Shown here: piece by piece, positions 54,274 through 64,000 of the stretch
How the letters are laid out: every line of letters starts with the position of its first letter
How positions within the stretch are numbered: position 1 is the stretch's first letter
Assembly (NCBI RefSeq): GCF_932274485.2
Contig: NC_065880.2
Span: 88,533,730 to 88,597,729 of the forward strand
From: Patella vulgata
Taxonomy: Eukaryota > Mollusca > Gastropoda > Patellidae
Direction: 5' to 3'
Length of the DNA: 64,000 nucleotides
Made by a program: the position numbers and the translations under genes
The notes under the pieces: model-generated
Databases searched by the model: none
What the model was told of the DNA's origin: nothing
The model's input: the letters and a program-made list of their open reading frames with translations, nothing else

Positions 54274-54548
54274 AAATTGGGTTTAACGTCCACTCGACAC
54301 AAACTAGGTCATTTCGGGACTAACACATGGTTCAATTTTTATTTCAATAATTCGCTTGCTCGTAGGGATCATTAGCAGTGGGAGGAAACTGGAGGACAAA
54401 GAGGACCCGGAGAAAAACAACGAGGTTGGACATGCGACCCTACTCCTTGGCACGCACAACCGGAGAATCGAAACCCCGCCAGTTGACTCAATGGTAGACT
54501 CTATGATACGGCGCGCACGTGCTAACCATTCGGGCATCCCCCCCCCCC
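54274..54548 (-). mobile_element. SINE-A without CT/GA tract
   Basis: GGGTTTAACGTCCACTCGAC to CTAACCATTCGGGCATCCCC. Its tail directly touches the Penelope copy. Confidence 0.88.
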
Positions 54549-54769
54549 TCATCATCTAAAAAACAGCAAGGAGTATGTGGTATACATGCAATACTAAGAC
54601 GATATAAGTAATGGTGTACACAAGTAAAAACAATAAAAAACTGAAAATAAACGATATAACTATAAAAAGATAATAAATATATCACAATATTTTAACTACG
54701 TTATTGTCTAATACAATAGAATTGAAATTGGGCTTAACTTCCTATTGTTCTGCTCCGACTGGGTATGTT

Positions 54770-55345
54770 ATATTCCCCATCACTAGTGAGTTATATTATG
54801 GATCCCTAGTATGTGAGTTATAGCACATAGCACTAGTATGTGGGTTATATTCCCCATCCCTAGTATGCGGGGGGTTGGATGGCTGAATGGTTAGCGTGCG
54901 CGCGCTGTATCATAAAGTCTGTCATTGAGTCGACTGGCGTGGTTTCGAATCCCCGGTTGTACGTGGCAAGGAGTAGGGTCGCCTGTCCAGCCTCGTGGGT
55001 TTTCTCCGGGTCCTCCGGTTTCCTCCCACTGCTAAAGACCCCTACGCGCAAGCGAATTATTGAAATAAAATTAAACCATATGTTAGTCCCGAAATGACCT
55101 AGTTTGTGTCGAGTGGACGTTAAACCCCATTTCTCTCTCTCTCCCTAGTATGCGAGATATATTACCCATCTCTAGTATGTGGGGTTTTTTCCCAATCACT
55201 AGTATGTGAGTTATATTCCCCATCCCAAGTATGTGAGTTATATTCCCCATCCCTAGTATGTGGTTTATATTACACATCCCGAGTATGTGAGTTACATTAC
55301 GCATCCCGAGTATCTGAGTTATATTACACATCCATAGGCTTGTGG
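54770..55345. repeat. ~29-bp tandem array interrupted by SINE-A
   Basis: Units of the type AGTATGTGAGTTATATTCCC + CATCCCT occur at 54770-54869 and 55143-55345. They are more regular on the right. The SINE-A at 54870 splits one unit. Confidence 0.9.
54870..55142 (+). mobile_element. SINE-A, complete, with 12-bp target duplication
   Basis: 273 bp flanked by CCCTAGTATGCG at 54858-54869 and 55143-55154. Nearly identical in body to the 47817 copy, so both look recent. Confidence 0.97.
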
Positions 55346-55411
55346 TGTTTTAAGACAATTAGCACGATTAACTATTTTTTTGAGAGAAAAAAACAGAGCC
55401 AAAAATAATAA

Positions 55412-55745
55412 TACACTTTAGGATTAGATAAAGAGTTAACCGCCCTATTTAAAAAATAGATAATGTAAATAGAATATGTTGAAAATTTCAGTCTAATTGC
55501 ACCACTCAGAGCCGAGTTATTAGCTTTTGAATTTTAAGCCTAGCCTCCATCATCATTTTTGTATTTAATCATCAACAGACCGGATTCAAATCAAATGAAA
55601 ATCGGACAGATAAAATGGCACCGACATTTGATTATGGTCAAGTTAAACATATATTATACAAGAGTTAAATATGCTATTGCAAGTCTTTATTTAGGCTTCA
55701 GATGTTATAGAAATTATTAATTAGACCTTTATTTACACGAAGAGC
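55412..55745. mobile_element. TTAA-1 pieces, forward then reversed
   Basis: Forward 55412-55645 (AGATAAAGAGTTAACCGCCC, GAAAATTTCAGTCTAATTGC). Then a reversed end 55648-55740 (TAAACATATATTATACAAGA, AATTATTAATTAGACCTTT). Confidence 0.75.
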
Positions 55746-56004
55746 TTAAAATCAACCCTGTAGCCGCACGGATGGCTTGGATACGGTTTGGATTTAAACA
55801 GCCTCGTCCATTTAAAATTAAATCAATAAATGGCGAACCAAGCTAACGTTTACTGTTACTCGCCGATGTCACAACCGGAAACTGGTAATGAAAAGCCTGC
55901 CACGCGAGACTACCATAGCCATTGAGCATGTTACTTGATAATCGAGAATATGTGGGTGGAGTTATCGTTTGTCAATCAAAAGATCGCCAATTCTTATAGA
56001 CGGT
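55746..56004. other. Unique stretch
   Basis: Nothing recognised in about 260 bp. Confidence 0.35.
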
Positions 56005-56065
56005 GATTGTCTGCGATATCACCTCGGTGGAAGCGGACGTAAAATACAACTAACCCATCATATAG
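56005..56065 (+). mobile_element. SINE-C 3' end
   Basis: GTGATTGTCTGCGATATCAC and CTCGGTGGAAGCGGACGTAA. Confidence 0.75.
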
Positions 56066-56094
56066 ACGGTGAAGACAGAATTGATGCCTATTTC

Positions 56095-56310
56095 TAGTCC
56101 AAACTTCTAACAGTGACAATTCCGTTTCGAACAAAGTAATCTGACTGAAGTTTTCAAAATTTTCTTTTTTTGTCATCTAATTATTATAGCAAGAATGGCC
56201 AACTCTTAACTAATGTATCTTTAATAAATGTCTAATTAATAGTTTATATAACAATTCAGACCTAAAGAAAGACATGTAATAGACAGATTTACCTCTTGAA
56301 TAATACATAC
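56095..56310. mobile_element. TTAA-1 pieces, reversed then forward
   Basis: Reversed block to about 56220 (ATTATTATAGCAAGAATGGC...ATGTATCTTTAA). Then a forward end (ATGTCTAATTAATAGTTTAT, AGACAGATTTACCTCTTGAA). Confidence 0.72.
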
Positions 56311-56362
56311 CTGTTACACTCTCAATATTAACTTTTAAAATTAAATTCTAAAAGAACTTTTG

Positions 56363-56601
56363 CGGGGTTGTATGGCCGAATGGTAAGCAGGTGCGCGCTG
56401 TATCATAATGTCCGTCATTGAGTCAACTGTCGTGGTTTCGATTCCCCAATTGTACGTGACAAGGAATAGGGTCGCCTGTCCAACCTCGTGGGTTTTCTCC
56501 GAGTCCCCCCGTGTCCTCTCACTGCTAAAGACCCCTACGCGTAAGCTAATTATTGAAATAAAAATGACCTATGTGTTAGTTTGTGTCTAGTTGACGTTAA
56601 C

Positions 56602-56634
<33 letters not shown>
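56363..56634 (+). mobile_element. SINE-A, complete
   Basis: GGGGTTGTATGGCCGAATGG to GACGTTAACCCATCTC, with ~32 bp of CT ending exactly where the ~550-bp repeat begins (GACAGTTGATAAACC). Confidence 0.92.
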
Positions 56635-56635
<1 letters not shown>

Positions 56636-57187
56636 ACAGTTGATAAACCTTTCTACACTAACAGAAGGACGATTTTGTTAATGTAATAAACACAAATTAC
56701 ATGTTGCGTGTAAAATTGTTTGTTGAACATAATTGTCTGTTGAAGAAGGCGTTGATCACGGCTTGCTTTAATGATAATTATAGTAAATTACATCCCATAT
56801 TAATCACAGTTTGTCATTCGGTAACACCGTTAAGATGACTGTGTAATTTTGAAAGGTGAAATTATGTGAGGTTCTATAGATCGTTAACAACCATTTGTTG
56901 CTATCGACAGATCAGTTGCATACCGAAAGACAAACCGGATTACGAATGCTCATGAATGATGTAATCGGTCATTCCGTTGGTGATTTGACACCGAAGAGCG
57001 ACGAATGATTGTGAAAGTGATAATGTGATCATGTGACTGTTCTTTATGCAAATACAAAAGTTGAAAGTTGTGACATACAGTGTTTATATCTTATAGAATA
57101 GCGTGGTAATATGTGATAATAACCGACATTTAGATTAGTCATAATATTTATCATTGGTACTTGTATCCAAACCCCGCGTCTCTCTCT
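56635..57187 (+). repeat. ~550-bp repeat, copy 2
   Basis: GACAGTTGATAAACCTTTCT to ACTTGTATCCAAACCCCGCG, then (TC)n. The last ~30 bp (CATTGGTAGTTGTAATCC) are repeated after the TC tract at 57203-57230. No coding frame. Same family as 45443-45990. Confidence 0.9.
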
Positions 57188-57458
57188 CTCTCTCTCTCTC
57201 TCATTGGTAGTTGTAATCCAAACCTCGCCCCTCTCTCTCTCACTCTCCCTCGCTCTCTCTACAAGGGCTTAAAATTGTTAAGGGACAAATAATAAATTTG
57301 TTAAAAGTATATCCTGTTTTAAAAATATTTCTTATTTATTGTAAATGGATTCACAAAAGAGTACGCGAAGGCATAAATTGAGTAAAAGTCCAGTAGGACA
57401 ATTTATGCCCTTTTTTTATACAGATAAATTTTGGAATTCATAAACGTGATACGTTTTA

Positions 57459-58255
57459 TTTAAAGATACATTATGTAAGATTTAGATAAAGAGCTGGTCG
57501 TTTTTTGCTAAAATTGTTCAAAAATAGATAATGAAAAATGAATATATTTAAAATTTCATTTAAATTACTTTATTCTGAGCGAAGATATTAGCCTTTGAAG
57601 GTTTGACCAGATGTGAGCACTGATTGTAACTACCGTACTGGTTGTTCGAGGTTTAGCCTCGTTTCATCATTTTTAAATTTAATCATAATATGGCTGACCT
57701 GGCCTCGAGTTCACAAAGCATTCTCAGACTTAAATTAAGAATTTACTCAACTTTCAATCACTGTTTATGAGAAATATCTTCGATCCAGAAACAGAAAACT
57801 TTGCACATACTTTCTTATTGATGTATTTGATACATTAAAACAACAAAAGTTTTATAAGGGGCTATTTTTTAGTTCAAATAAGGCGAACAATTTTGAGTAA
57901 ATTCTTCACTTAAGTCTGAGAATGCCTTGTGAACTCGGGGCCATTTCTAATCTACTTAAAACCGGGTCTATCTGATGGCAATAGTTTTTAAAATACAGAT
58001 GTGACTTCACCCTTTCATGATGGTGTACCATAATTCAAATAATGGTACGGGCACTGTACATTATTTATACTAGTGAAATTTTGGCCCCGTGTGACGTATT
58101 GTACTCGCGTGACGTATTTCATTGAAATGCACGTGCTCGATAGTGTCTGTATTTTAACTTTTTTAGGTAATATTGATACTGCATAAAACATTTAAAGTCT
58201 TAAAAAAGACTCGCAAAAGGTAAACTTAGCTCTTGCATAATGGCTGTTTAAAGAT
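57459..58255 (+). mobile_element. TTAA-1 MITE, old, with MITE-E inserted
   Basis: TTTAAAGATACATTATGTAA to TTTAATCATAATATGGC, then MITE-E. The family end (AACTTAGCTCTTGCATAATG) is at about 58225-58250. The part between 57946 and 58190 is not clearly TTAA-1. Confidence 0.65.
57705..57945. mobile_element. MITE-E, complete
   Basis: GGCCTCGAGTTCACAAAGCA and its inverse GCCTTGTGAACTCGGGGCC bound ~240 bp. The inverted repeats extend to ACTTAAG...GAATTTACTCA on the left and TGAGTAAATTC...CTTAAGT on the right. Confidence 0.88.
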
Positions 58256-58386
58256 AAATTCATTCAAATGAGTTTTCAATGATTTATCTTTGTTGACCTG
58301 AGTAATCCCTTTATACTAATGGCTATATTCTACAATGAAAAACGTTTCTTTAAGACTTACAAATTGCTAATCAGTGTTTAAAGGTG

Positions 58387-58555
58387 GTAATTCGATTCCC
58401 CGCTTGGACGTAACGACAAGTAGGTCGCCTGTCCAAAATTGTGGGCTACCGGCTACCCCTACGCGCAAGCGAATTATTGAAATAAAATGGAACCATTTGT
58501 TAGTCTCGAAATGACCTAGTTTGTGTCGAGTGGACGTCAAACCCATCTCTCTCTG
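58387..58555 (+). mobile_element. SINE-A without A box, internally deleted
   Basis: GGTAATTCGATTCCCCGCTT, GTAGGTCGCCTGTCC, CCCCTACGCGCAAGCG to CGTCAAACCCATC. Confidence 0.82.
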
Positions 58556-58559
58556 ACAA

Positions 58560-58812
58560 CTTTCATTGGATCATTAGGTTCGCTTTTAGATCAATTAGAT
58601 TAGTTGATGCATCCCCTGATAGCCGTATCTTGCAATCAGTGAATGAAAGAAATGTCTTTAGTAGTGGGAGGAAACCGGAGGACCCGGAGAAAACCCACGG
58701 CGTTGGACAGGCGGCCCCACTCCTTGTCACGTACACGTGGGGAATCGAAACCACGCCAGTTGACTCAATGACACAACGCGCACGTGCTAACCATTCGGCC
58801 ATCCAACCCCCA
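58560..58812 (-). mobile_element. SINE-A variant with different 3' end, copy 2
   Basis: On the minus strand: head and centre to CTACTAAAGACATTTC, then TTTCATTCACTGATTGCAAG to CCAATGAAAGTTGT. Same junction and same 3' sequence as 33165-33446. Confidence 0.85.
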
Positions 58813-58852
58813 ATAATAGTAATTAAGGGTCATACCTTTAAAATGAAAAAAA

Positions 58853-59122
58853 AATGAAATGAAATGGGGTTTAACGTCGTACTCATGAAGACCGGCAAAC
58901 GCCATATAGTGGGCTATGAGGGAAATTTGGCCCGGACAGCGACACTAAGGCCTACTCTTATATGGAATTCCAACTGCCGGTGGATCTTTTACGTGCACGC
59001 CAATGTATACACGGGACCTCGGTTTTTCGTTCCATCCGAATGACTAACCCGCTAACATTGCGAGGCCCTATGTCCTGCACCACTGACAAGGGAGCCCGTG
59101 TCTTACCCACCGTGACTCTATT
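58853..59122 (-). mobile_element. SINE-B, shortened
   Basis: AAATGAAATGAAATGGGGTTT to CTTACCCACCGTGACTC, with ~60 bp missing before the head. Confidence 0.88.
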
Positions 59123-59149
59123 AATTTATTATCATAAATTAGCACATCC

Positions 59150-59580
59150 GACTCATAGTTAAGTCATTAATTATTAGATCCGACTTATAGTTACGTCATT
59201 AATTATCAGATTTGACTTATAGTTACGTCATTAATTATTAGATCCGACTTATAGTTACGTCATTAATTACCAGATTTGACTTATAGTTAGGTCATTAACT
59301 ATTAGATCCGACCTGTAGTTACGTCATTAATTACCAGATTTGACTTATAGTTACGTCATTAATTATTAGATCCGACTTATAGTTACGTCATTAATTACCA
59401 GATTTGACTTATAGTTAGGTCATTAACTATTAGATCCGACCTGTAGTTACGTCATTAATTATTAGATCCGATTTATAGTTACGTCATTTCATAAATTTTC
59501 AGATCAGATTTATATTTATGTCATTAATTATCAGACCGACTTATATTTACGTCATTAAATATCAGATCTTACTTATATAC
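59150..59580. repeat. 32-bp tandem repeat, ~13 units
   Basis: AGATCCGACTTATAGTTACG + TCATTAATTATT alternates with an AGATTTGACTTATAG form, giving a 64-bp higher-order period (59176, 59208, 59240...). Units decay toward 59580. Confidence 0.93.
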
Positions 59581-59912
59581 CTCATAATTTTCCATCACAG
59601 CGTGGTGTATACCTTTCTTCATCGCTCCGTTTGCATCTGAAAAATGGGAAGTTAAACCCGATTTCGTTTTATTTCGCCTTGTTTTCGATATGGATTTAAC
59701 GCTTAAAGGTAGCCTACATTATGGAAGATTAGGTAAAGAGCTGGCAGTTCTCTCTAGCTAAAAACTAGATGATGTAAAGGGAATATGCTGAAAATTTCAG
59801 TCAAATTGCTTCACTCTAAGCCGAGACAACCTTATTTAAAATCACTGTAGCCTCGATTGTCATTGTTAGCGCTGTCACGAAGTCTCGGTTATTCATTTTT
59901 GTGTTTAATCAT

Positions 59913-60201
59913 CCTACTGACGACGGGCATACGCCATACAGTGTGCTTTGAGGGAAATTTTGCCGGGCAGCGGCACTATCGCCTACTCTTATATCGAATT
60001 CCAACTGCCAAGGGATCTTTTACGTGCATTCCAATGTATACACGGAACCTCGGTTTTTCGTCGTCAGGCCCTCTGTTCTGCACCACTGACAAGAGGGAAC
60101 CACGCCGGAAAATCCCGATGAACTTTCTAGGCCAATGCAGGGATCGAACACCCGACCTCCAGGCGAGTCAGCGTCTTACCCACTTAGCCGCCATGGCTCC
60201 C
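59913..60201 (-). mobile_element. SINE-B, tail-truncated, in TTAA-1
   Basis: GACGACGGGCATACGCCATA to CACTTAGCCGCCATGGCTCC. AATCATC occurs on both sides. Confidence 0.9.
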
Positions 60202-60235
60202 GTTGAATCATCAACCGGCGTTGAACAGCAGATTG

Positions 60236-60498
60236 GGGGGTTGGATGGCTGAATGGTTAGCGTGCGCGCGCTGTATCATAAAGTCTGTCATTTAGTCGAC
60301 TGGCGTGGTTTCGAATCCCCGGTTGTACGTGCCAAGGAGTAGGGTCGCCTGTCCAACCTCGTGGGTTTTCTCCGGGTCCTCCGGTTTCCTCCCACTGCTA
60401 AAGACCTCTATGCGCAAGCGAATTATTGAAATAAAATTAAACCATATGTTAGTCCCGAAATGACCTAGTTTGTGTCTAGTGGACGTTAAACCCCATCT
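60236..60498 (+). mobile_element. SINE-A, complete but for CT tail, in TTAA-1
   Basis: GGGGTTGGATGGCTGAATGG to GACGTTAAACCCCATCT. CAGAT flanks on both sides (AGCAGATT before, CAGATCAG after). Body almost identical to 54870. Confidence 0.93.
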
Positions 60499-60857
60499 CA
60501 GATCAGATTGAGATCTAAATGAAAATCGACCAGATAAGATGAAATTGAGAATTAATTATGGTCTTTTTAAGTTAATAAATGTCGAAGTAATAGTTTATAT
60601 AACATTTCAGGTGTAAAGAAAGAACTGCAATAGGCAGATTCACCTCTTGCATAATGCCTGTTTTATAAATAGATGTATTATTCGCCGGGTTCACCGATCG
60701 CGACGACAGTTAGTGAACGTCATACTTATTTATCATGTAATATAAAACGGAATAATGAAGCCATGTTTTTGTCAACTATACAGTTATAAGGGTGCTAGAA
60801 TCTGTAGGGTTTATTTATAGAAACGATTGATGAGTACTTAAATCTCGTTACGTGTAA

Positions 60858-61080
60858 ACATACATTATGCAAGAGCTAAATCTGCCTATTGCGGGTCTAT
60901 TCTATTTTTAGGCCTGAAATGTTATCTAAATTATTAATTTTTTTAAAAAATAATAAACGTAAAAGTGGATAATGGAGACTTTGTTTTTTATCCTAACGAC
61001 TTTAGTAATGATGATCAAGGCTAGCCTAAAATTCAAAAGCTAATATCTTGTTTCAGAGTGGAGCAATTTGACTGAAATTG
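60858..61080 (-). mobile_element. TTAA-1 MITE, half
   Basis: TAAACATACATTATGCAAGA, CTATTTTTAGGCCTGAAATG, AGTAATGATGATCAAGGCTA, GAGCAATTTGACTGAAATT. Confidence 0.85.
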
Positions 61081-61334
61081 ATTGATGGCCATTCGATCGT
61101 CCTTTAGTAAAGTACATATTTAATCTTTTGTTAGTTCTACAATAAGCTAAGGGAGCAGTCATTATTTCTTTTATTGGTACTTTATTTGCTCAGTATCGTT
61201 ATCCAATTCTCTGGACAATACTGTCTAAAGGTTAAGGTCAAGGACGATGGTTCAACAAGTGGTTATTGATAAATAATGGGGTTCTTAAGGTATAGAGCAA
61301 GAACTAAAGTCACAGCCAAGTCCTTGATAATCAT

Positions 61335-61693
61335 TGAAACGAAATGGGGTTTAACGTCCTAATGTTCTGCTCCGAACTGGCCTAGTAAAGACAGGCATAC
61401 GCCAATTAGTGTGCTATAATATGAGGCACAATGGGCCTACTCTTATATCGAATTCCAACTATCAATGGATCTTTTAAGTTCACGCCAATATGCACACGGG
61501 ACATCGGTTTTTCGTCCCATCCGAACGACTATACATTGTCCTGTGCCAGGCTCCCTGTCTTGCACCACTGACAAGGGAGAACCACGCCAGAAAATTCAGA
61601 TGAACACCAATTTTCTCGGCCAGCACCAAGATCAACCACGGGAGCTCTATGTTAGCCGGCCATAGTCTTGCCCACTGACCCACTTTGACTGCC
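61335..61693 (-). mobile_element. SINE-B, diverged, full length
   Basis: CGAAATGGGGTTTAACGTCC to TGCCCACTGACCCACTTTGA. The head is decayed. Confidence 0.82.
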
Positions 61694-62229
61694 ATTGGGA
61701 ACTTTGAGAAACGAAACAAGGTATGAAAGTTAGTGCAAGCTAATTCTTTGATTGTATGTAGGTCAAGGTTGAGCTTTCCATACAAATGAAGACTCCAGGG
61801 GAAGAATGATCTAAGTCACATTTTTGTCTTTTCACATAAAAGGCAAAACAGACTTTTGGACGAGAATGTTTGACGAGTGGGTTTCATTATTACTTCAAAA
61901 TGAAGTTTAGTACAAATCATAATTACCAGTACAACAACTGACTTCAACTCTTCGGACAAATTAATGTTAAATAAAGGTTACGGGAGGCCATTTCTGAAGG
62001 GCCCTGGTTCGATGTGACTCGGGTCGTTTTTACCTGCAATAGATTGTTCCACAGAAAGCTTATACAATTTGCTACCAGATGGCGCCATTAACTGGGGTTC
62101 ATTGAAAAAGTGACTTAGATCGTTCTTCCCCGGGGCTCTTCAAATGTTTCTACATCTAAGACGAAAGATTAACTTATTAATGACACGCAAATACTGTCAA
62201 ATGATATCCTGTCAGTTAAATTTCCATCT
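61694..62229. other. Unique stretch
   Basis: No repeat family recognised. Its last part (from about 62144) is in frame with the LINE fragment and may belong to it. Confidence 0.4.
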
Positions 62230-62487
62230 TCTGAAATTAATTAGCTTCGCACGTACTATACAGAATTATGATAAGGCTGACTTTGGCCAACCACGACGTG
62301 ACGCTGGGAGTATCTTATGGAACACCATTGTTGATAAAACTTTTACTGACACTTCATGTGGCGCCTTCACAAACGAGTTAATCAATTTGGCAAGAACACA
62401 TATTCCAAACAACACTGCAACCATTAGGTCAAAAGACAAACCAAGGATGAACATCACTATTTGGAAAATAAGCACAAAAAGAAAAAA

Positions 62488-62490
<3 letters not shown>
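62230..62490 (+). mobile_element. LINE ORF2 fragment (between nuclease and RT)
   Basis: ARTIQNYDKADFGQPRRD, ILWNTIVDKTFTDTSCGAF, ARTHIPNNTATIRSKDKPRM and NITIWKISTKRK match the linker of CR1/Jockey-like ORF2 (typically YDKADF...F...IP.KTVTIRP.DKPW...IR.L...RN). The RT that should follow is absent; the fragment is cut by a reversed SINE-A tail. Confidence 0.8.
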
Positions 62491-62494
<4 letters not shown>

Positions 62495-62538
<44 letters not shown>

Positions 62539-62590
62539 GAGAGAGAAATGGGGTTTAACGTCCACTCGACACAAACTAGGTCATTTCGGA
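62495..62590 (-). mobile_element. SINE-A tail with GA tract
   Basis: (GA)n 62495-62546, AAATGGGGTTTAACGTCCAC to GGTCATTTCGG. Confidence 0.88.
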
Positions 62591-62664
62591 TAACAACAAA
62601 CTACCCACACGGTTATCTACAGGACGACAAGAGAGGAGGGGTTGAGAAAGATGGAGAGATAGAG

Positions 62665-62778
62665 ATGGGGGGGGGGGTCCTACTCCTTGTCACGTACAAA
62701 ATGGGAATGGAAACCAAGCCACTCGACTCAGTGACAAAACATGATCTAAAGCGTAAACGTTAAACTGTTCGCCATCTT
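62665..62778 (-). mobile_element. SINE-A head half, diverged
   Basis: TCCTACTCCTTGTCACGTAC, CACTCGACTCAGTGACA, CGTTAAACTGTTCGCCATC. Probably the other half of the copy whose tail is at 62495. Confidence 0.7.
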
Positions 62779-62808
62779 CTCTCGCTTCAACAGATTACCA
62801 TTAGAAGT

Positions 62809-63205
62809 CCAGTTGTACCTGACAAGGAGTAATATCGCCTATACAACCTCGTGGGTTTTCTTCGGGTTCTCCTCAAACTGTTAAAGACCTCTACGCGCAA
62901 GAGTTAAACCCCAATTCTAAAAAAAACCAAAAAAACATTAGAGGTCCGGTTGTACCTGACAAGGAGTAAGACCGCCTATCCATCCTAGTGGGTTTTCTTC
63001 GGGTTCTCCGGTTTCTTCCTACTGTTAAAGACCTCTACGCGCAAGAAGTCCGGTTGTACCTGACAAGGAGTAGGATCGCCTGTCCATCTTCGTCGGTTTT
63101 CTCCGGGACTTCCGGTTTCCTCCCACTGCTAAAGACCTCTACGCGCAAGCGAATTGTTGAAATAAAATTGAACTATGTTTGTATCTAGTGGGCGTTAAAC
63201 CCTAT

Positions 63206-63243
<38 letters not shown>
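62809..63243 (+). mobile_element. SINE-A centres in tandem with a poly-A tail
   Basis: Three centres begin at GTCCAGTTGTACCTGACAAG (62809), GTCCGGTTGTACCTGACAAG (62945) and a third at 63050. The first has an abbreviated tail plus an A-rich spacer. The last continues to GGGCGTTAAACCCTATTTCT and about 35 A residues instead of (CT)n. Confidence 0.85.
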
Positions 63244-63247
<4 letters not shown>

Positions 63248-64000
63248 AGAATAACATGTTGAATTATTTATGAATCTGTTTTATACATCTCAAGGTATAG
63301 TGAGGCTAATATTTTTTGTAATGCGTATGTCTGGTACGAGAAATTAGCATGACTATATGGTATAAATTTCTTCTGTCTGTTCGGTTGTTGAAAGCATATA
63401 TTTATTACAATTAAGAAGGCATATGAATATATCTACGTCATTAATCATCCGATCAGATTATTTATTCAAAATCTGCTTATTTGTACGATAACTAAAATAA
63501 TTTAATTAGTTTCTGTCTGTATCATATATATGATGTATACACCCAAATCAGAAGAAAGCACATTAATATACGCCTACTTGGCTTGTTTTTGTATTCTATT
63601 ATTTATGCTTTTTACATTGTATGATATTCTCGAAATAAATACTGTTTAAACCAGGCTGTAATGCCCACACCATTAACCGAGATTTGGAAAATTATGATAA
63701 TTTGGATTGTTGAAAATTATCCCAGTAAAATTATCCCAGTGTAAAATTTAGGATCGGACGACCTTCACCTTGATTTTCAATGTGTATCATCACTCGGCAA
63801 ACCTCGGCAGTTTCCGTTACTCTACATCTAGCCTCGGCTGTATGTACCTACGCCTATACAATTGTGATGCGGCAATTGTATTGAAGGTAACAAAATATTT
63901 GCAAGAAGACGAAGAGAATGTAGTAAACCTGGTCTTTAGAAATCACAAAATTTGAAACCATTCAAGATTTTTTGCTCTTAATTTCTGTTAATTTTTTAAT
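63244..64000. other. AT-rich stretch to the window end
   Basis: No repeat family or convincing exon. CCCAGTAAAATTATCCCAGT is a small duplication near 63720. The 61-codon frame at 63770-63955 has no motif. Confidence 0.4.

Larger units (their letters stand above)
59707..60660 (+). mobile_element. TTAA-1 MITE split by two SINEs
   Basis: Pieces at 59707-59912, 60202-60235 (AATCATCAACCGGCGTTGAA) and 60499-60660 (to CACCTCTTGCATAATG) are in family order. The first starts with a decayed end (AAGGTAGCCTACATTATGG). Confidence 0.85.

Noticed and set aside
59150-59580. CRISPR-like array
   Set aside because: Units are contiguous without unique spacers, and the DNA is plainly eukaryotic.
62144-62593. 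149-aa frame as a gene
   Set aside because: Its middle is a LINE linker fragment and its end runs into a GA tract of a SINE-A.

Overview
This is animal nuclear DNA, AT-rich and almost wholly made of mobile-element remains. The best guess is a mollusc, probably a gastropod such as a limpet. The reasons are two abundant tRNA-headed SINE families of molluscan style, pearl/HINE-type Helitron-derived repeats with GTCT microsatellites and ~146-bp core monomers, Penelope-like elements with a GIY-YIG domain, and many TTAA-target MITEs. The species cannot be named from sequence alone. No complete host gene is visible.

Names used below. SINE-A has a tRNA-like head (A box near TGGCCGAATGG, B box GGTTTCGAATCC), a central domain containing GGGTTTTCTCCGGGTCC, and normally a (CT)n tail. 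SINE-B has a different tRNA-like head (GTGGCTAAGTGGGTAAGACG), a ~360-bp body and an (ATTTC)n tail. SINE-C is a third, older family ending in GTGGAAGCGGACGTTAAAC. TTAA-1, TTAA-2 and TTAA-3 are three MITE families ending TTAA|AG and flanked by TTAA. MITE-D, MITE-E and MITE-G are other inverted-repeat families.

Layout. 0-10 kb: a tandem repeat, a hAT-like MITE, and a structurally intact 1,527-bp Tc1 transposon (perfect 32-bp inverted repeats, open 339-aa transposase) sitting inside the coding end of a LINE; then AT-rich unique DNA, local duplications and SINEs. 10-20 kb: unique DNA, two probable solo LTRs, long inverted repeats (one enclosing a telomere-like tract), a HINE and a LINE end. 20-30 kb: a tandem segmental duplication with an empty/filled SINE-B site, a short unrecognised C-terminal reading frame on the minus strand, and a chain of MITEs nested in MITEs. 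30-40 kb: palindromic AT-rich elements, a 350-bp AGT/GTA tract, SINE-A copies including one with a foreign 3' end, and a Penelope copy split by another element. 40-45 kb: the only good candidate host exon, a GPCR-like N-terminus at 40949-41063 with a 33-bp minisatellite of splice-acceptor-like units just upstream, then a seven-monomer HINE. 45-64 kb: a ~550-bp repeat present twice in opposite orientation, the best SINE-A copies with clear target duplications, a second Penelope copy, many TTAA-1 copies, tandem arrays and a LINE fragment.

The only gene likely to give a working protein as it stands is the Tc1 transposase. SINEs would depend on LINE machinery and MITEs on transposases encoded elsewhere. 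The interest of the window lies in how the elements nest, recombine and seed new repeats.
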